A DNA stretch of 64,000 bases, taken from positions 372,001-436,000 of the forward strand of contig NZ_SZPZ01000006.1 of NCBI RefSeq assembly GCF_005233875.1, given 5' to 3'. This DNA is from Kribbella jiaozuonensis (lineage in GTDB: Bacteria > Actinomycetota > Actinomycetes > Propionibacteriales > Kribbellaceae). A program made the position numbers and the translations under genes. Position 1 is the stretch's first letter. Each line of letters starts with the position of its first letter. The notes beneath the pieces were generated by a model. That model was not told where the DNA came from, searched no databases, and worked only from the letters and a program-made list of their open reading frames with translations. Positions 39,363 through 48,677 of this stretch are shown piece by piece.

Positions 39363-40489
39363 CGACGTACCGCGTGGGCCGGGTGGTCACGCCGGACGAC
39401 GTTCTGGAGAACGCCTGGATCCAGGTGGTCGACGAGGACATCCAGGCGTTCGGTCGCCGGTCCGAGGGGATGCCCGCGGACGGCAAGCGGCCCGAGGACC
39501 TCGGTGACGTGACCGTCGTACCTGGGTTCGTCGACATCCACACGCACGGCGGCGGCGGGTCGACGTACTCGATGACCGATCCGGAGGAGGCGCGGAAGGT
39601 CGCGGCCTTCCACGGCAAGCACGGTACGACGACCACGCTGGCCAGTCTCGTCACGGCGCCGCTCGACGTACTCGTCGACCAGACGGCCTGTCTCGCGGAG
39701 CTGCTCGCCGATGGCGTGATCGCGGGCGTGCATCTCGAAGGACCGTTCCTGTCGGCGGCGCGGTGTGGTGCGCACGACCCGTCGCTGCTCCGGCCGCCGC
39801 TCAAGGACGACGTGGCGAAGGTGCTCAGTGACACGGTCAAGATGGTGACGATCGCGCCGGAGCTCGAGAACGGGCTGGAAGCGATCCGCCAGGTCGTCGA
39901 CGCGGGCGCGGTCGCGGCGCTCGGGCACACGGATGCGACGTACGAGCAGATGGTCGCCGGGGCGGATGCCGGTGCGACCGTCGCCACGCACCTGTTCAAC
40001 GGGATGCGGCCGTTCCATCACCGCGATCCAGGCCCGGTCGGCGCGGCGCTGAACGACGAGCGGTTGCTGCTCGAGGTGATCAACGACGGCATGCACCTGG
40101 ACCCGCAGGTGGTCCGGGTCGCGCTGGCGGCTGCCGGGGTGAACCGGATCGCGCTGATCACCGATGCGATGGAGGCGACCGGGATGGGGAACGGCCGCTA
40201 CAAGATCGGCAACCTCGAGGTCGACGTCAAGGACGGCCTCGCGACGCTTGCCCACGGCACGCACTCCATTGCCGGCAGCACCTTGACCATGGATGTTGCC
40301 TACCGCAACGCGGTGAAGTCCGGGGTCTCGCTGGTGGATGCGTCGCGGATGGCGTCGACGACCCCGGCGCAGACCTTCGGCTGGTACGACGTGGGCTCGA
40401 TCGAGACCGGGAAGCGGGCCGACCTGGTGCTGTTCGACGACGAGTACGTCGTGCAGAAAGTGATGCGGGCAGGGTCGTGGCTGGACTGA
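39359..40489 (+). CDS. nagA: N-acetylhexosamine-6-phosphate deacetylase (NagA/AgaA)
   Basis: 376 residues, amidohydrolase superfamily. Metal and catalytic motifs: PGFVDIHTHGGGG (HxHG), GVHLEGPFLS, AALGHTDATYEQM, ATHLFNGMRPFHHRDPG and the catalytic Asp in LITDAMEATG. Removes the acetyl group from GlcNAc-6-P or GalNAc-6-P. Starts within the kinase stop (ATGA), and the next gene starts 13 bp inside its end. Confidence 0.93.
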   Translation: MTTYRVGRVVTPDDVLENAWIQVVDEDIQAFGRRSEGMPADGKRPEDLGDVTVVPGFVDIHTHGGGGSTYSMTDPEEARKVAAFHGKHGTTTTLASLVTAPLDVLVDQTACLAELLADGVIAGVHLEGPFLSAARCGAHDPSLLRPPLKDDVAKVLSDTVKMVTIAPELENGLEAIRQVVDAGAVAALGHTDATYEQMVAGADAGATVATHLFNGMRPFHHRDPGPVGAALNDERLLLEVINDGMHLDPQVVRVALAAAGVNRIALITDAMEATGMGNGRYKIGNLEVDVKDGLATLAHGTHSIAGSTLTMDVAYRNAVKSGVSLVDASRMASTTPAQTFGWYDVGSIETGKRADLVLFDDEYVVQKVMRAGSWLD

Positions 40490-41391
40490 TCGGGACCGTC
40501 ACGCTCAACCTCGCGCTGGACGTGACGTACGAGGTCGACGAACTGCAGGTCGGCGGCAGTCATCGTGTCGACCGGATCCGTCGGCGGGCCGGCGGGAAAG
40601 GCGTGAACGTTGCGCGAGTCGCGGCGACGCTTGGGCATCAGGTGCTGGTGCTCGGGTTCGTCGGTGGCGTGACCGGCGAGCTGGTCGCCGAGGAGTTGTT
40701 CGACGCCGGGCTGACGGCTCTGCTCACGCCGATCGCCGGTGAGACCCGCCGTACCGTTGCCATTGTCAACGGTGTGGACGGCGACGCCACGATCTTCAAC
40801 GAGGCCGGGCCGACGGTGAGTGCGGACGAGTGGCGCGCATTCCTGGATCGGATGCCGTGGGGCCGGATGGGTGTGCTCGCGTGTTCGGGCAGCCTGCCGC
40901 CGGGGTTGCCGTCAGATGCTTATGCCGAGCTCGCGGTACGGGCGCGGCATCACGACGTACTGTCGGTGATCGATACCGGTGGCGACGCGTTGACCGCCGC
41001 GGCCAAGACGGGTGCGGTAGTGCGGGCGAACGCGTCGGAACTGCGTGCGGCTGTTGGTGACGTGGAGGTCGAGGAGGGTGCGTCGGAACTGGTCGCGCTC
41101 GGTGCGGCCGCTGCGGTGATCACCGACGGACCGCGCGGGATGGTTGCTGCCAGCAAGAAGGGCGTCTGGCGGGCATTGCCGGTCGAGACCGTCAGCGGGA
41201 ACCCAACCGGTGCAGGCGATGCGTGTACGGCGGTCGTCGCGGCGGTCGTCGCGGAATCGCCGGAGCCCGACTGGTCCGCCGTACTCAAGTCGGCCGTCGC
41301 CGCATCCGCTGCCGCAGTGTTGACACCCGTTGCCGGAGACATCGATCTGGCTGCTTATCGCCGCTGGCAACCTCAGGTAACCGTTAATTAG
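40477..41391 (+). CDS. PfkB-family sugar-phosphate kinase (1-phosphofructokinase / tagatose-6-P kinase type)
   Basis: 304 residues from GTG 40477, overlapping nagA by 13 bp. Ribokinase-like signatures at both ends: VTLNLALDVTYEVDELQVGG and RRRAGGKGVNVARV (substrate binding), and SGNPTGAGDACTAVV with the catalytic Asp. Of the PfkB members, the start TVTLNxALD is typical of 1-PFK/LacC-type kinases that make a ketohexose bisphosphate. With the aldolase next door it should produce and feed tagatose- or fructose-1,6-bisphosphate. Confidence 0.9.
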   Translation: MAGLIGTVTLNLALDVTYEVDELQVGGSHRVDRIRRRAGGKGVNVARVAATLGHQVLVLGFVGGVTGELVAEELFDAGLTALLTPIAGETRRTVAIVNGVDGDATIFNEAGPTVSADEWRAFLDRMPWGRMGVLACSGSLPPGLPSDAYAELAVRARHHDVLSVIDTGGDALTAAAKTGAVVRANASELRAAVGDVEVEEGASELVALGAAAAVITDGPRGMVAASKKGVWRALPVETVSGNPTGAGDACTAVVAAVVAESPEPDWSAVLKSAVAASAAAVLTPVAGDIDLAAYRRWQPQVTVN

Positions 41392-41402
41392 AAGGAGTTC
41401 TC

Positions 41403-42239
41403 ATGCCGTTGGTTTCCGGGGCCGAGGTTGTGCTGGCTGCGGCCAAGGCCGGTCGTGGTGTCGGTGCGTTCAACGTGATCCAGCTGGAGCACGCGACCGC
41501 GCTGATCGCGGGGGCCGAGCAGGCCGGTGCGCCGGTGATCCTGCAGATCAGTGAGAACGCGGTGAAGTACCACGGCGCACTCAAGCCGATCGGGCTCGGC
41601 ACGCTGGCTGCTGCGGCGGCCGCGACGGTGCCGGTCGTCGTACACCTGGATCACGCGATGGACCGGGACCTGGTCACCGAGGCGGTCGCGCTCGGGTTCA
41701 CGTCGGTGATGTACGACGCGTCCAAGCTCGAGTACGCCGACAACGTGGCCGCGACGACCGAGGTCGTGGCGTACTGCCATGACCACGGCGTGTTCGTCGA
41801 GGCCGAGATCGGCGAGGTCGGCGGCAAGGACGGCGTCCACGCACCCGGCGCCCGCACCCGCCCCGACGAGGCAGTTGCCTTCGCCGAAGCGACGGGCGTG
41901 GACGCGCTCGCAGTTGCTGTCGGCTCCTCGCATGCGATGACCGAGCGCACGGCGACTCTCGACTTCGAGCTCATCAGCCAGCTCCGCGACGCAGTCCCGG
42001 TGCCGCTCGTTCTGCACGGCTCATCGGGCGTCGCGGACCCGGATCTGACGCGGGCAGTCGAAGCCGGTATGACCAAGGTCAACATCGCCACTCATCTGAA
42101 CAACGTCTTCACCGCGGTGGTCCGCGAGGTCTTGGCCGAGAACCCGAAGCTGGTCGACACCCGCAAGTACCTCGGCCCGGCCCGCGATGCCGTCGCGACG
42201 GAAGTGGCGCGACTGCTGGGTGTGCTGAAGGCGGTCTAG
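41403..42239 (+). CDS. Class II (metal-dependent) ketose-bisphosphate aldolase
   Basis: 278 residues; AAGGAG precedes the ATG. Zinc ligand HLDHA (about residue 82), AEIGEVGGKDG, and LHGSSGVADPDLTRAVEAGMTKVNIAT are class II aldolase motifs, closest in style to the GatY/KbaY/AgaY group as judged by length. Cleaves tagatose-1,6- or fructose-1,6-bisphosphate to triose phosphates. Last gene of the amino-sugar operon; its stop shares CTAG with the convergent small gene. Confidence 0.92.
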   Translation: MPLVSGAEVVLAAAKAGRGVGAFNVIQLEHATALIAGAEQAGAPVILQISENAVKYHGALKPIGLGTLAAAAAATVPVVVHLDHAMDRDLVTEAVALGFTSVMYDASKLEYADNVAATTEVVAYCHDHGVFVEAEIGEVGGKDGVHAPGARTRPDEAVAFAEATGVDALAVAVGSSHAMTERTATLDFELISQLRDAVPVPLVLHGSSGVADPDLTRAVEAGMTKVNIATHLNNVFTAVVREVLAENPKLVDTRKYLGPARDAVATEVARLLGVLKAV

Positions 42240-42490
42240 ATCCCCGCGGCGCCCCGGATCCAGTGCGCGCGCAGGTCGTCGCGGGCGACCTGGACCTGCT
42301 CGCGGGTCGTCGGGTCGGGCACCTCGAAGTCATCGATCAACCTGGTGAGCGCCATCTCCACCGCCGCGACCAGCGCATCCTCTTCGGAGAGGTCGGCCTC
42401 GGCTACCCCGCGCAGCCCGGCGGCGAGCGCGGTCAGGCCGGCCAGCTCCTGGTCGGTGAATTGCACCCGGACCTCGGTCCTGCTGTCCAC
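42236..42490 (-). CDS. Small acidic hypothetical protein
   Basis: 84 residues from GTG 42490, with a strong GAGGAGG 4 nt upstream. Mostly helical and acidic (LTALAAGLRGVAEADLSEED, VAAVEMALTRLIDDFEVPDP). No known family recognised. Divergent from the TetR gene at 42565 with an inverted repeat between them, so it may be part of that regulon. Confidence 0.65.
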   Translation of the reverse strand: MDSRTEVRVQFTDQELAGLTALAAGLRGVAEADLSEEDALVAAVEMALTRLIDDFEVPDPTTREQVQVARDDLRAHWIRGAAGI

Positions 42491-42526
42491 GCCGCCTCCT
42501 CAGCTGGTTGGTACAGTCATCGTGCA

Positions 42527-42546
42527 GTGCAACGACCATGTTGCAC
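42527..42546. promoter_or_regulatory. Inverted repeat gtgcaac-gaccat-gttgcac, probable TetR operator
   Basis: Perfect seven-base arms with a 6-bp spacer, 19 bp upstream of the TetR ATG and 37 bp from the divergent small gene. Confidence 0.65.
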
Positions 42547-42564
42547 AAGAGTGAGGGGTCGCGG

Positions 42565-43122
42565 ATGACCGTGGCGGTGGACGAGACGCTACGCACGGCC
42601 GCCATCGCCGTACTGGCCGAGTACGGCTGGGCCGGCGTGACGCTGGAGCGGGTCGCGGAGAAGGTCGGCCGGTCCCGGGTCACGCTCTGGCGGCAGGGAC
42701 TGACCGTCGAGGCGCTGCTGAACTCGCTGCTGGACGCCCTGGCCGACGACTACCGGGACACGATGTGGCCGGTGCTGGCCGGTTCCGGGACCGGTCGCGA
42801 GGGCCTGATCCGCGCGATCGAGGCGCTGTTCGACGTGATCGACCGGCATCTGCCGCTGATGTTGTCGTCGGACCTGGTGTTCCACCAGGAGCAGGCGCGC
42901 AACGGGCCGGTCTCGTTCCTCGATCCGTTCGAGCGGTTCCTCCGCGACGGCGAGGCGGACGGCACGCTGCACCCGCACGGCCGGGTCAGCGACGTGGCCG
43001 AGGTGCTGATGGTCTCGGCCGCCTTCACCTATGTGCACATGCGCGGCCGGCACCACTGGTCGCGGTCGAGGGCCCGGCGCCTGACCCTCGACCTGGTACT
43101 CCGCGGCGTGCTGGAAGCGTGA
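42565..43122 (+). CDS. TetR-family regulator
   Basis: 185 residues from ATG 42565 with GAGGGG upstream. HTH at residues about 8-50 (LRTAAIAVLAEYGWAGVTLERVAEKVGRSRVTLWRQG); the tyrosine common in this position is Trp here. C-terminal helical ligand domain. It precedes the HIT-like and permease genes; its stop codon lies inside the 43-bp dyad that controls them. Confidence 0.9.
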   Translation: MTVAVDETLRTAAIAVLAEYGWAGVTLERVAEKVGRSRVTLWRQGLTVEALLNSLLDALADDYRDTMWPVLAGSGTGREGLIRAIEALFDVIDRHLPLMLSSDLVFHQEQARNGPVSFLDPFERFLRDGEADGTLHPHGRVSDVAEVLMVSAAFTYVHMRGRHHWSRSRARRLTLDLVLRGVLEA

Positions 43123-43161
43123 AACATGACTGTTGCGAGAAATGCAACGAGCGTGTTTCAC
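43119..43161 (+). promoter_or_regulatory. 43-bp nested dyad between TetR gene and HIT/permease operon
   Basis: Outer arms gtgaaaca / tgtttcac (43119-43126, 43154-43161) and inner arms gttgc / gcaac (43132-43136, 43144-43148) share one centre at 43140. The left outer arm includes the TetR stop codon. Possible two-dimer operator or a strong RNA hairpin that separates TetR from downstream expression. Confidence 0.65.
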
Positions 43162-43197
43162 TGACGGCATCATCAGCTTCTCCTGGAGGAGACCGCC

Positions 43198-43731
43198 ATG
43201 ACACTGCCGTACGCCGAACCGCTGGTCCGCCGCGAGCTGCAGCCCCGGGTGATTCCCGAACCGTTGCGGGTCGGCGAGCCGGGTGGGGATCCCTGTGGTC
43301 TGTGCAGCTGGTTGTCCGGCCTGGACGACACCGCTCGGGACGCCGAGGACAAACCGCTCTGGTATGACGCCGACTGGGCGCTCTGCCGGGCGACCGGGGT
43401 CACCATCCCCGGCGTGGTCTGGCTGACCAGCCGCGCTCACCACGACTCGTTCGCCGATCTACCGGATGCCCTGGCGCGCAGCTACGGGCCGATGATCGCC
43501 CGGGTCGAGCGGGCCATTCTCGCGCTCGGCGACATCGCCAGGGTGCACGTCTATCGCTGGGGCGACGGCTCCGCCCACTTCCACGTGTGGTTCTACCCGC
43601 GGCCGCTGGGCATGCTCGAGGCCAAGCGCGAGATGCTGCCCTTGTGGGCGGAGGTGCTGCCGGAAGCTCCGAAGGAGGTCGTCGCCGATGCCGAGGACAA
43701 GATCGCGGCGGCGTTGGCGGCGGACAGCTGA
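43198..43731 (+). CDS. HIT-superfamily-like protein
   Basis: 177 residues, with CTGGAGGAGA before the ATG. The HxHxx histidine-triad core appears as AHFHVWFYPRP near residue 128, though the third histidine of a classic HIT triad is absent (Trp/Tyr instead). N-terminal CGLC (Cys34-Cys37) might bind a metal. GAT-like nucleotide hydrolase or transferase activity is possible; the missing His makes this uncertain. It is followed 1 bp later by the amino-acid permease gene. Confidence 0.72.
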   Translation: MTLPYAEPLVRRELQPRVIPEPLRVGEPGGDPCGLCSWLSGLDDTARDAEDKPLWYDADWALCRATGVTIPGVVWLTSRAHHDSFADLPDALARSYGPMIARVERAILALGDIARVHVYRWGDGSAHFHVWFYPRPLGMLEAKREMLPLWAEVLPEAPKEVVADAEDKIAAALAADS

Positions 43732-43732
43732 C

Positions 43733-45004
<1,272 letters not shown>

Positions 45005-46015
45005 ACCCGACCAGCGCGAACGCTGCGAGCATGAACAACCCGAACTCCCGCCACTGCAGATCCCAGAACTTGTCAGCGGTGAAGTAGCGCACGTGCTGGC
45101 GGTACCCCTCGTCGGCGAGCCGCTGGAAACACGCGGCCTCGTCCGGCGTGTTGGTCGGCTGCTGCTTGAGCCCCGGCGGCGGCGCGGGCGCACAGGCCAT
45201 GGTCCAGTCGGGCAACGTGCTCAATGCCTTGCCGGACTTGTCCACGGTGTTGTCGGACAACTTCCACGCGCCGATCGCGCCGGTCGTGACTTCCATTTCC
45301 TTCACATGCTGGTTCGGCCCGTCACCGCTGATCCCGAAGCCGCGGATGTTGTCCGCGGTTGCCACGACGTACTTGTCCGTCGGCGTGAGCAGGTGCGGCC
45401 GGATGAAGTGCGGCGTGAGGATCTGCACGAGGATCACCACGGCCAGCGTGACCGCGAGAGCGACGAGGGTACGACGTACCACCAGTCCCACCGCGACCCC
45501 GAGAGCGAACGCGAACGCGGCGTACCCCACGGGGACGAGACCGCGGGCGGAGAACGTCGACGGGAACATCCGCGGCAGGTACGTGTTCGAGTCCTGGCCT
45601 GCGTTGATCGCGTCGTCGATCGGGTCCGCCCACCACGTCACCGCGAGGCTGAGCAGGCCGGTGATCCCGATCGCGGTGAGACCGGTGACTCCGAGCTTGG
45701 TCGCGAGCCAGCGCCGGCGCGAGATGCTCTGGCTCCACACCAGCCGATGGGTACCCGTCTCCAGCTCGCGGGCGATCATCGGTGCGCCCCAGAACGCGCC
45801 GATGACCGGCGGAACGGCGTACAGCAGGACCTGGCCGATGATGTAGAGCAGCGGGTTGAGGCGCTCGAAGGCGAGGTTGCTGATGAACTTGTCGGTCAGG
45901 CGGTGGTAGTCGTCCAGCAGGTTCGGCCCGGTCACGGCGAAGAAGATCGCGGCCGCGAGGATCACCGACGCGACCACCAGGAACTGCACGCGGAACTGTC
46001 GCCAGGTCAGCCAGA

Positions 46016-46894
46016 TCATCGCTGCACCTCCAGGACTGGGCGCTCCGGCTGGACGTCGCGACCCATGTAGGCCAGCACGAGATCCTCGAGCGTGAGTTGG
46101 GTGACCGTCCAGGCCGGATCGTGGATCGGCTGGTCGGTCCGGATCAGGTACGTCGACTGCCGGTCGGTGTGGCTCGCCGTCACGACGAACTGGTCCCGCG
46201 GCATGTCCTTCGGATCGCGGCGCGGACCGGTCAGCCGGTAATGCGTCGCCAGCAGGGTGTCGATCTCGCCGTTGACCTGCACGCGGGAGTCGACGAGCAC
46301 GATCACGTAGTCGCAGGCCCGCTCGACGTCGGAGACCAGATGCGAGGACAGTACGACGCTGAGCTCCTGCTCCGCGACCGCCTCCATCAGGTCCTGCAAG
46401 AACTCCCGCCGAGCCAGCGGATCGAGCGCCGCGACGGGTTCGTCGAGGATCAGCAGATCCGGTCGTTTCGCCAGCCCGAGCGTCAGCGCGAGCTGTGCAC
46501 GCTGACCACCGGACAACTTCCCCGCCCGCTGCTTCGGATCGAGCTTCAGATGCTGGATCCGCTGCTGCGCAAGGGATTCGTCCCACGCCGGGTTGAGCCG
46601 CCGCCCGAGCCGCAGATGGTCCGCAATACTCAACCGCGCGTACGTAGGCGTGTCCTGCGCAACATACCCAACCTTCGCCTGCTGCGACCCCGCCGGCGCC
46701 CCCAGCACCTCCACCGTCCCCGCACTGGGCGACAACATCCCCACCGCCAGATTCAGCAAGGTGCTCTTACCGGCCCCATTAGGCCCGACCAGCCCGACCA
46801 CATGCCCAGCCGGAACCTCCAAATCACAATCGGTCAGCGCCCAGCGCCGCCCATACTTCTTCCCCAACCCCTGAGCCTGCAGAACTGTGTTCAT
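46016..46894 (-). CDS. ABC transporter ATP-binding protein cut off from its regulator by a tnpB element
   Basis: 292 residues. Walker A GPNGAGKST (37-45), signature LSGGQRAQLAL, Walker B LLILDEPVAALDP, and the H-loop SSHLVSD are all intact. The ATG is the last codon before the left end of the tnpB element; no ribosome site is left upstream of it (CCATCGATCCG precedes the ATG). In the reconstructed empty site AGGAGG stood 7 nt upstream and the ATG overlapped the gntR stop. Expression is therefore expected to be reduced or to depend on element-borne signals. Confidence 0.93.
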   Translation of the reverse strand: MNTVLQAQGLGKKYGRRWALTDCDLEVPAGHVVGLVGPNGAGKSTLLNLAVGMLSPSAGTVEVLGAPAGSQQAKVGYVAQDTPTYARLSIADHLRLGRRLNPAWDESLAQQRIQHLKLDPKQRAGKLSGGQRAQLALTLGLAKRPDLLILDEPVAALDPLARREFLQDLMEAVAEQELSVVLSSHLVSDVERACDYVIVLVDSRVQVNGEIDTLLATHYRLTGPRRDPKDMPRDQFVVTASHTDRQSTYLIRTDQPIHDPAWTVTQLTLEDLVLAYMGRDVQPERPVLEVQR

Positions 46895-48215
46895 CGGATC
46901 GATGGCGTGGTCCTACTGCTGACAGCGGGACTGGGACGCCATCTCCCTCCCTTCAGAAAATGTCGGAGGCGACTGATTACGTCGTTCAGGTGTCGCGTTA
47001 CCGCCTCGCACCGACCGGTGCTCAAGCTGAAGGACTGCTTGAGCAGTGCAGTCATGCGAGGTTCGTTTGGAATCTGGCGCTCGAGCAATGGTCGATGTGG
47101 CGGCCAGGACGTCGGTTGTCCGCTCCCGGCCTCGTTGTTCAGATGCGGCAACTGACCGAAGCTCGGAGACAGCACGACTGGCTGCGTGCGGGTTCTCAGA
47201 CCGTGCAGCAACAGGCGTTGCGGGACTTCGATCATGCAGTGAAGGCGTTTTTCACCGGCGCCCGCCGACGTCCGACCTGGCGGAAGGCCGGTCGGCGCGA
47301 AGGTTTTCGAGTCGTCGGCAGTCAGGCCGGTCGTGTTGAGCGCCTGTCGCGCAAGTGGGCGAAGGTTCTGGTTCCGAAGGTCGGTTGGATCAGATTCCGG
47401 CTGTCCAGGACATTGCCGGCGGCGAGGTCGTACCGAATCACCCGGGATGCAGCCTCCAGGTGGCACATTGCGTTCGCGGCGAGGCCGGAGCCGATCCTTG
47501 CACCCGGCAACGGTCGGGTCGTCGGAGTAGATCGAGGCGTGGCCGTGTCCGCTGCTTTGTCGACCGGCCAGCTCCTCGTCTGTCCGGCGCCCCGGCCGGC
47601 TGAGCGGAAGCGCCTTCGTCGATTGCAGCGTCGACTCGCGCGAGCCAGTCCTGGCTCGAATCGCCGGATCCGCACCAAGGCGGCCATCGCCAAACTGAAG
47701 GCCCGGGAGACAGACCGGCGGAAGGACTGGGTCGAGCAGGTCTCGACAGACCTCGCCCGGCGCTTCGATGTGATCCGCGTCGAGGACCTGGACATTCGGA
47801 GCATGACTCGGTCGGCCGGCGGAACGACTGTCGCCCCGGGCAAGAACGTTCGGCAGAAGGCGGGCCTCAACCGAGCCATCCTCGCGAATGGTTGGGGACG
47901 GCTTGTCGAGCGACTGGAGCAGAAGGCTGTGGGCCGGGTGCAGAAGGTCGCCGCGGCTTACACCTCCCAAACCTGTTCGCGGTGTGGAACCAGGGACAGG
48001 AAGGCACGCGAGAGCCAAGCGACCTTCCGGTGCCGTGCATGCGGCTACACCGCGAATGCGGACGTGAATGCAGCTATCAACATCGCGGCAGGGCGTGCCG
48101 TGACCGCGCGTGGAGCCGAGCGGGTTTTGCCGGCAATGAAGCGCGAACCTCAACTCTCTACCTCCTCCCCGTAGATGGTTGGAATCCCTGTCTTCCGAGA
48201 CGGGGAGGGCGTCAA
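46895..48215 (+). mobile_element. tnpB-only IS200/IS605-type (IS1341-like) element, 1321 bp
   Basis: The boundaries come from the interrupted operon: joining base 46894 to 48216 restores gntR ending GCA-TGA with the ATGA overlap to the ATPase and AGGAGG 7 nt before its ATG. The left flank ends in TTCAT (46890-46894), a plausible target-adjacent motif, and the right end is TCAA (48212-48215), the right cleavage motif of IS608-type elements. There is no target duplication, as expected for this family. The right end carries an 8-bp hairpin (48186-48205). No tnpA is present, so mobility would need TnpA in trans. Confidence 0.85.
46960..48174 (+). CDS. tnpB: TnpB RNA-guided nuclease (IS605 OrfB family)
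   Basis: 404 residues, full length. N-terminal HTH_OrfB region (YRLAPTGAQAEGLLEQCSHARFVWNLALEQW). RuvC-like acidic residues all present: Asp191 (GVDRG), Glu275 (RVEDLDI) and Asp368 (NADVNAA). The zinc ribbon has CSRC at 339-342 and CRAC at 358-361. TnpB is guided by an RNA from the element's 3' end to cut DNA that carries the target next to the TAM, here the empty site. No inactivating change is visible. Confidence 0.95.
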   Translation: MSEATDYVVQVSRYRLAPTGAQAEGLLEQCSHARFVWNLALEQWSMWRPGRRLSAPGLVVQMRQLTEARRQHDWLRAGSQTVQQQALRDFDHAVKAFFTGARRRPTWRKAGRREGFRVVGSQAGRVERLSRKWAKVLVPKVGWIRFRLSRTLPAARSYRITRDAASRWHIAFAARPEPILAPGNGRVVGVDRGVAVSAALSTGQLLVCPAPRPAERKRLRRLQRRLARASPGSNRRIRTKAAIAKLKARETDRRKDWVEQVSTDLARRFDVIRVEDLDIRSMTRSAGGTTVAPGKNVRQKAGLNRAILANGWGRLVERLEQKAVGRVQKVAAAYTSQTCSRCGTRDRKARESQATFRCRACGYTANADVNAAINIAAGRAVTARGAERVLPAMKREPQLSTSSP

Positions 48216-48235
48216 GCTATGTCCTCCTGAGCGGC
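48186..48235 (+). ncRNA. 3' end of probable omega (re)RNA with guide into gntR
   Basis: ccctgtct-tccg-agacgggg (48186-48205) is a stem with one G-U pair next to the element's right end, followed by aggg-cg-tcaa. omegaRNAs of IS605 elements overlap the tnpB 3' end, finish their scaffold at the right end and take about 16-20 nt of flanking DNA as guide. Here that guide would start gctatgtcctcctgag (48216 on). The 5' end of the RNA is not determined. Confidence 0.6.
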
Positions 48236-48604
48236 GGACCGAAAGGTTGTCAGGAAGAGGGCCTCGATGCTTTCGTCGTCGAGGCCGGCTTTGCGGGCCT
48301 TGGCCAGCCAGCGGCGGAGGTCCTGTTTGAGGGGGCCGTGGGCGGCGAGGGTGTTGTCGGTGAGGGTGCGGGTGACGAACGTGCCGCGCCCGGGCCGGGC
48401 CTGGACCAGGCCTTCGTGCTCGAGTTCGCGGTACGCCTTGAGCACTGTGTTCGGGTTGATTGCCAGCGACGCCACCACGTCCTTCACGGTCGGCAGCTGG
48501 TCACCCTCCCGCAGCAGTCCGAGCCGTAAGGCGTTGCGGACCTGCTGAACGATCTGCTGGTACGGCGAGACCCCCGACCGGCCGTCCAGATGGAACTCGA
48601 TCAT
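48212..48604 (-). CDS. GntR/YtrA-family regulator whose stop codon is supplied by the tnpB element
   Basis: 130 residues from ATG 48604 (MIEFHLDGRSGVSPYQQIVQQ); ATG 48616 is an alternative. The YtrA-type winged HTH reads LLREGDQLPTVKDVVASLAINPNTVLKAYRELEHEGLV plus PGRGTFV, followed by a short helical tail instead of an effector domain. The last codon and stop are GCT-TGA, whose bases 48212-48215 belong to the element; the predicted pre-insertion reading is GCA-TGA, so the protein is unchanged. It should repress itself and, formerly, the ABC genes. Confidence 0.9.
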   Translation of the reverse strand: MIEFHLDGRSGVSPYQQIVQQVRNALRLGLLREGDQLPTVKDVVASLAINPNTVLKAYRELEHEGLVQARPGRGTFVTRTLTDNTLAAHGPLKQDLRRWLAKARKAGLDDESIEALFLTTFRSAAQEDIA

Positions 48605-48608
48605 CCAT

Positions 48609-48644
48609 AACCCCATTCATCTAGGTAACTAGCACTATAGGGGT
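48609..48644 (-). promoter_or_regulatory. Probable YtrA-type operator
   Basis: Inner dyad ctag-gtaa-ctag (48621-48632) inside outer arms accccat / ataggggt, directly upstream of the gntR start. Position and symmetry fit autorepression. Confidence 0.55.
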
Positions 48645-48677
48645 ATGGCGCGACCGCTCGTCAAGAGCGGGCAGCGA

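Noticed and set aside
42508..42564. N-terminal extension of the TetR protein from TTG 42508
   Set aside because: It would run through the inverted repeat operator and lacks a ribosome site; ATG 42565 has GAGGGG.
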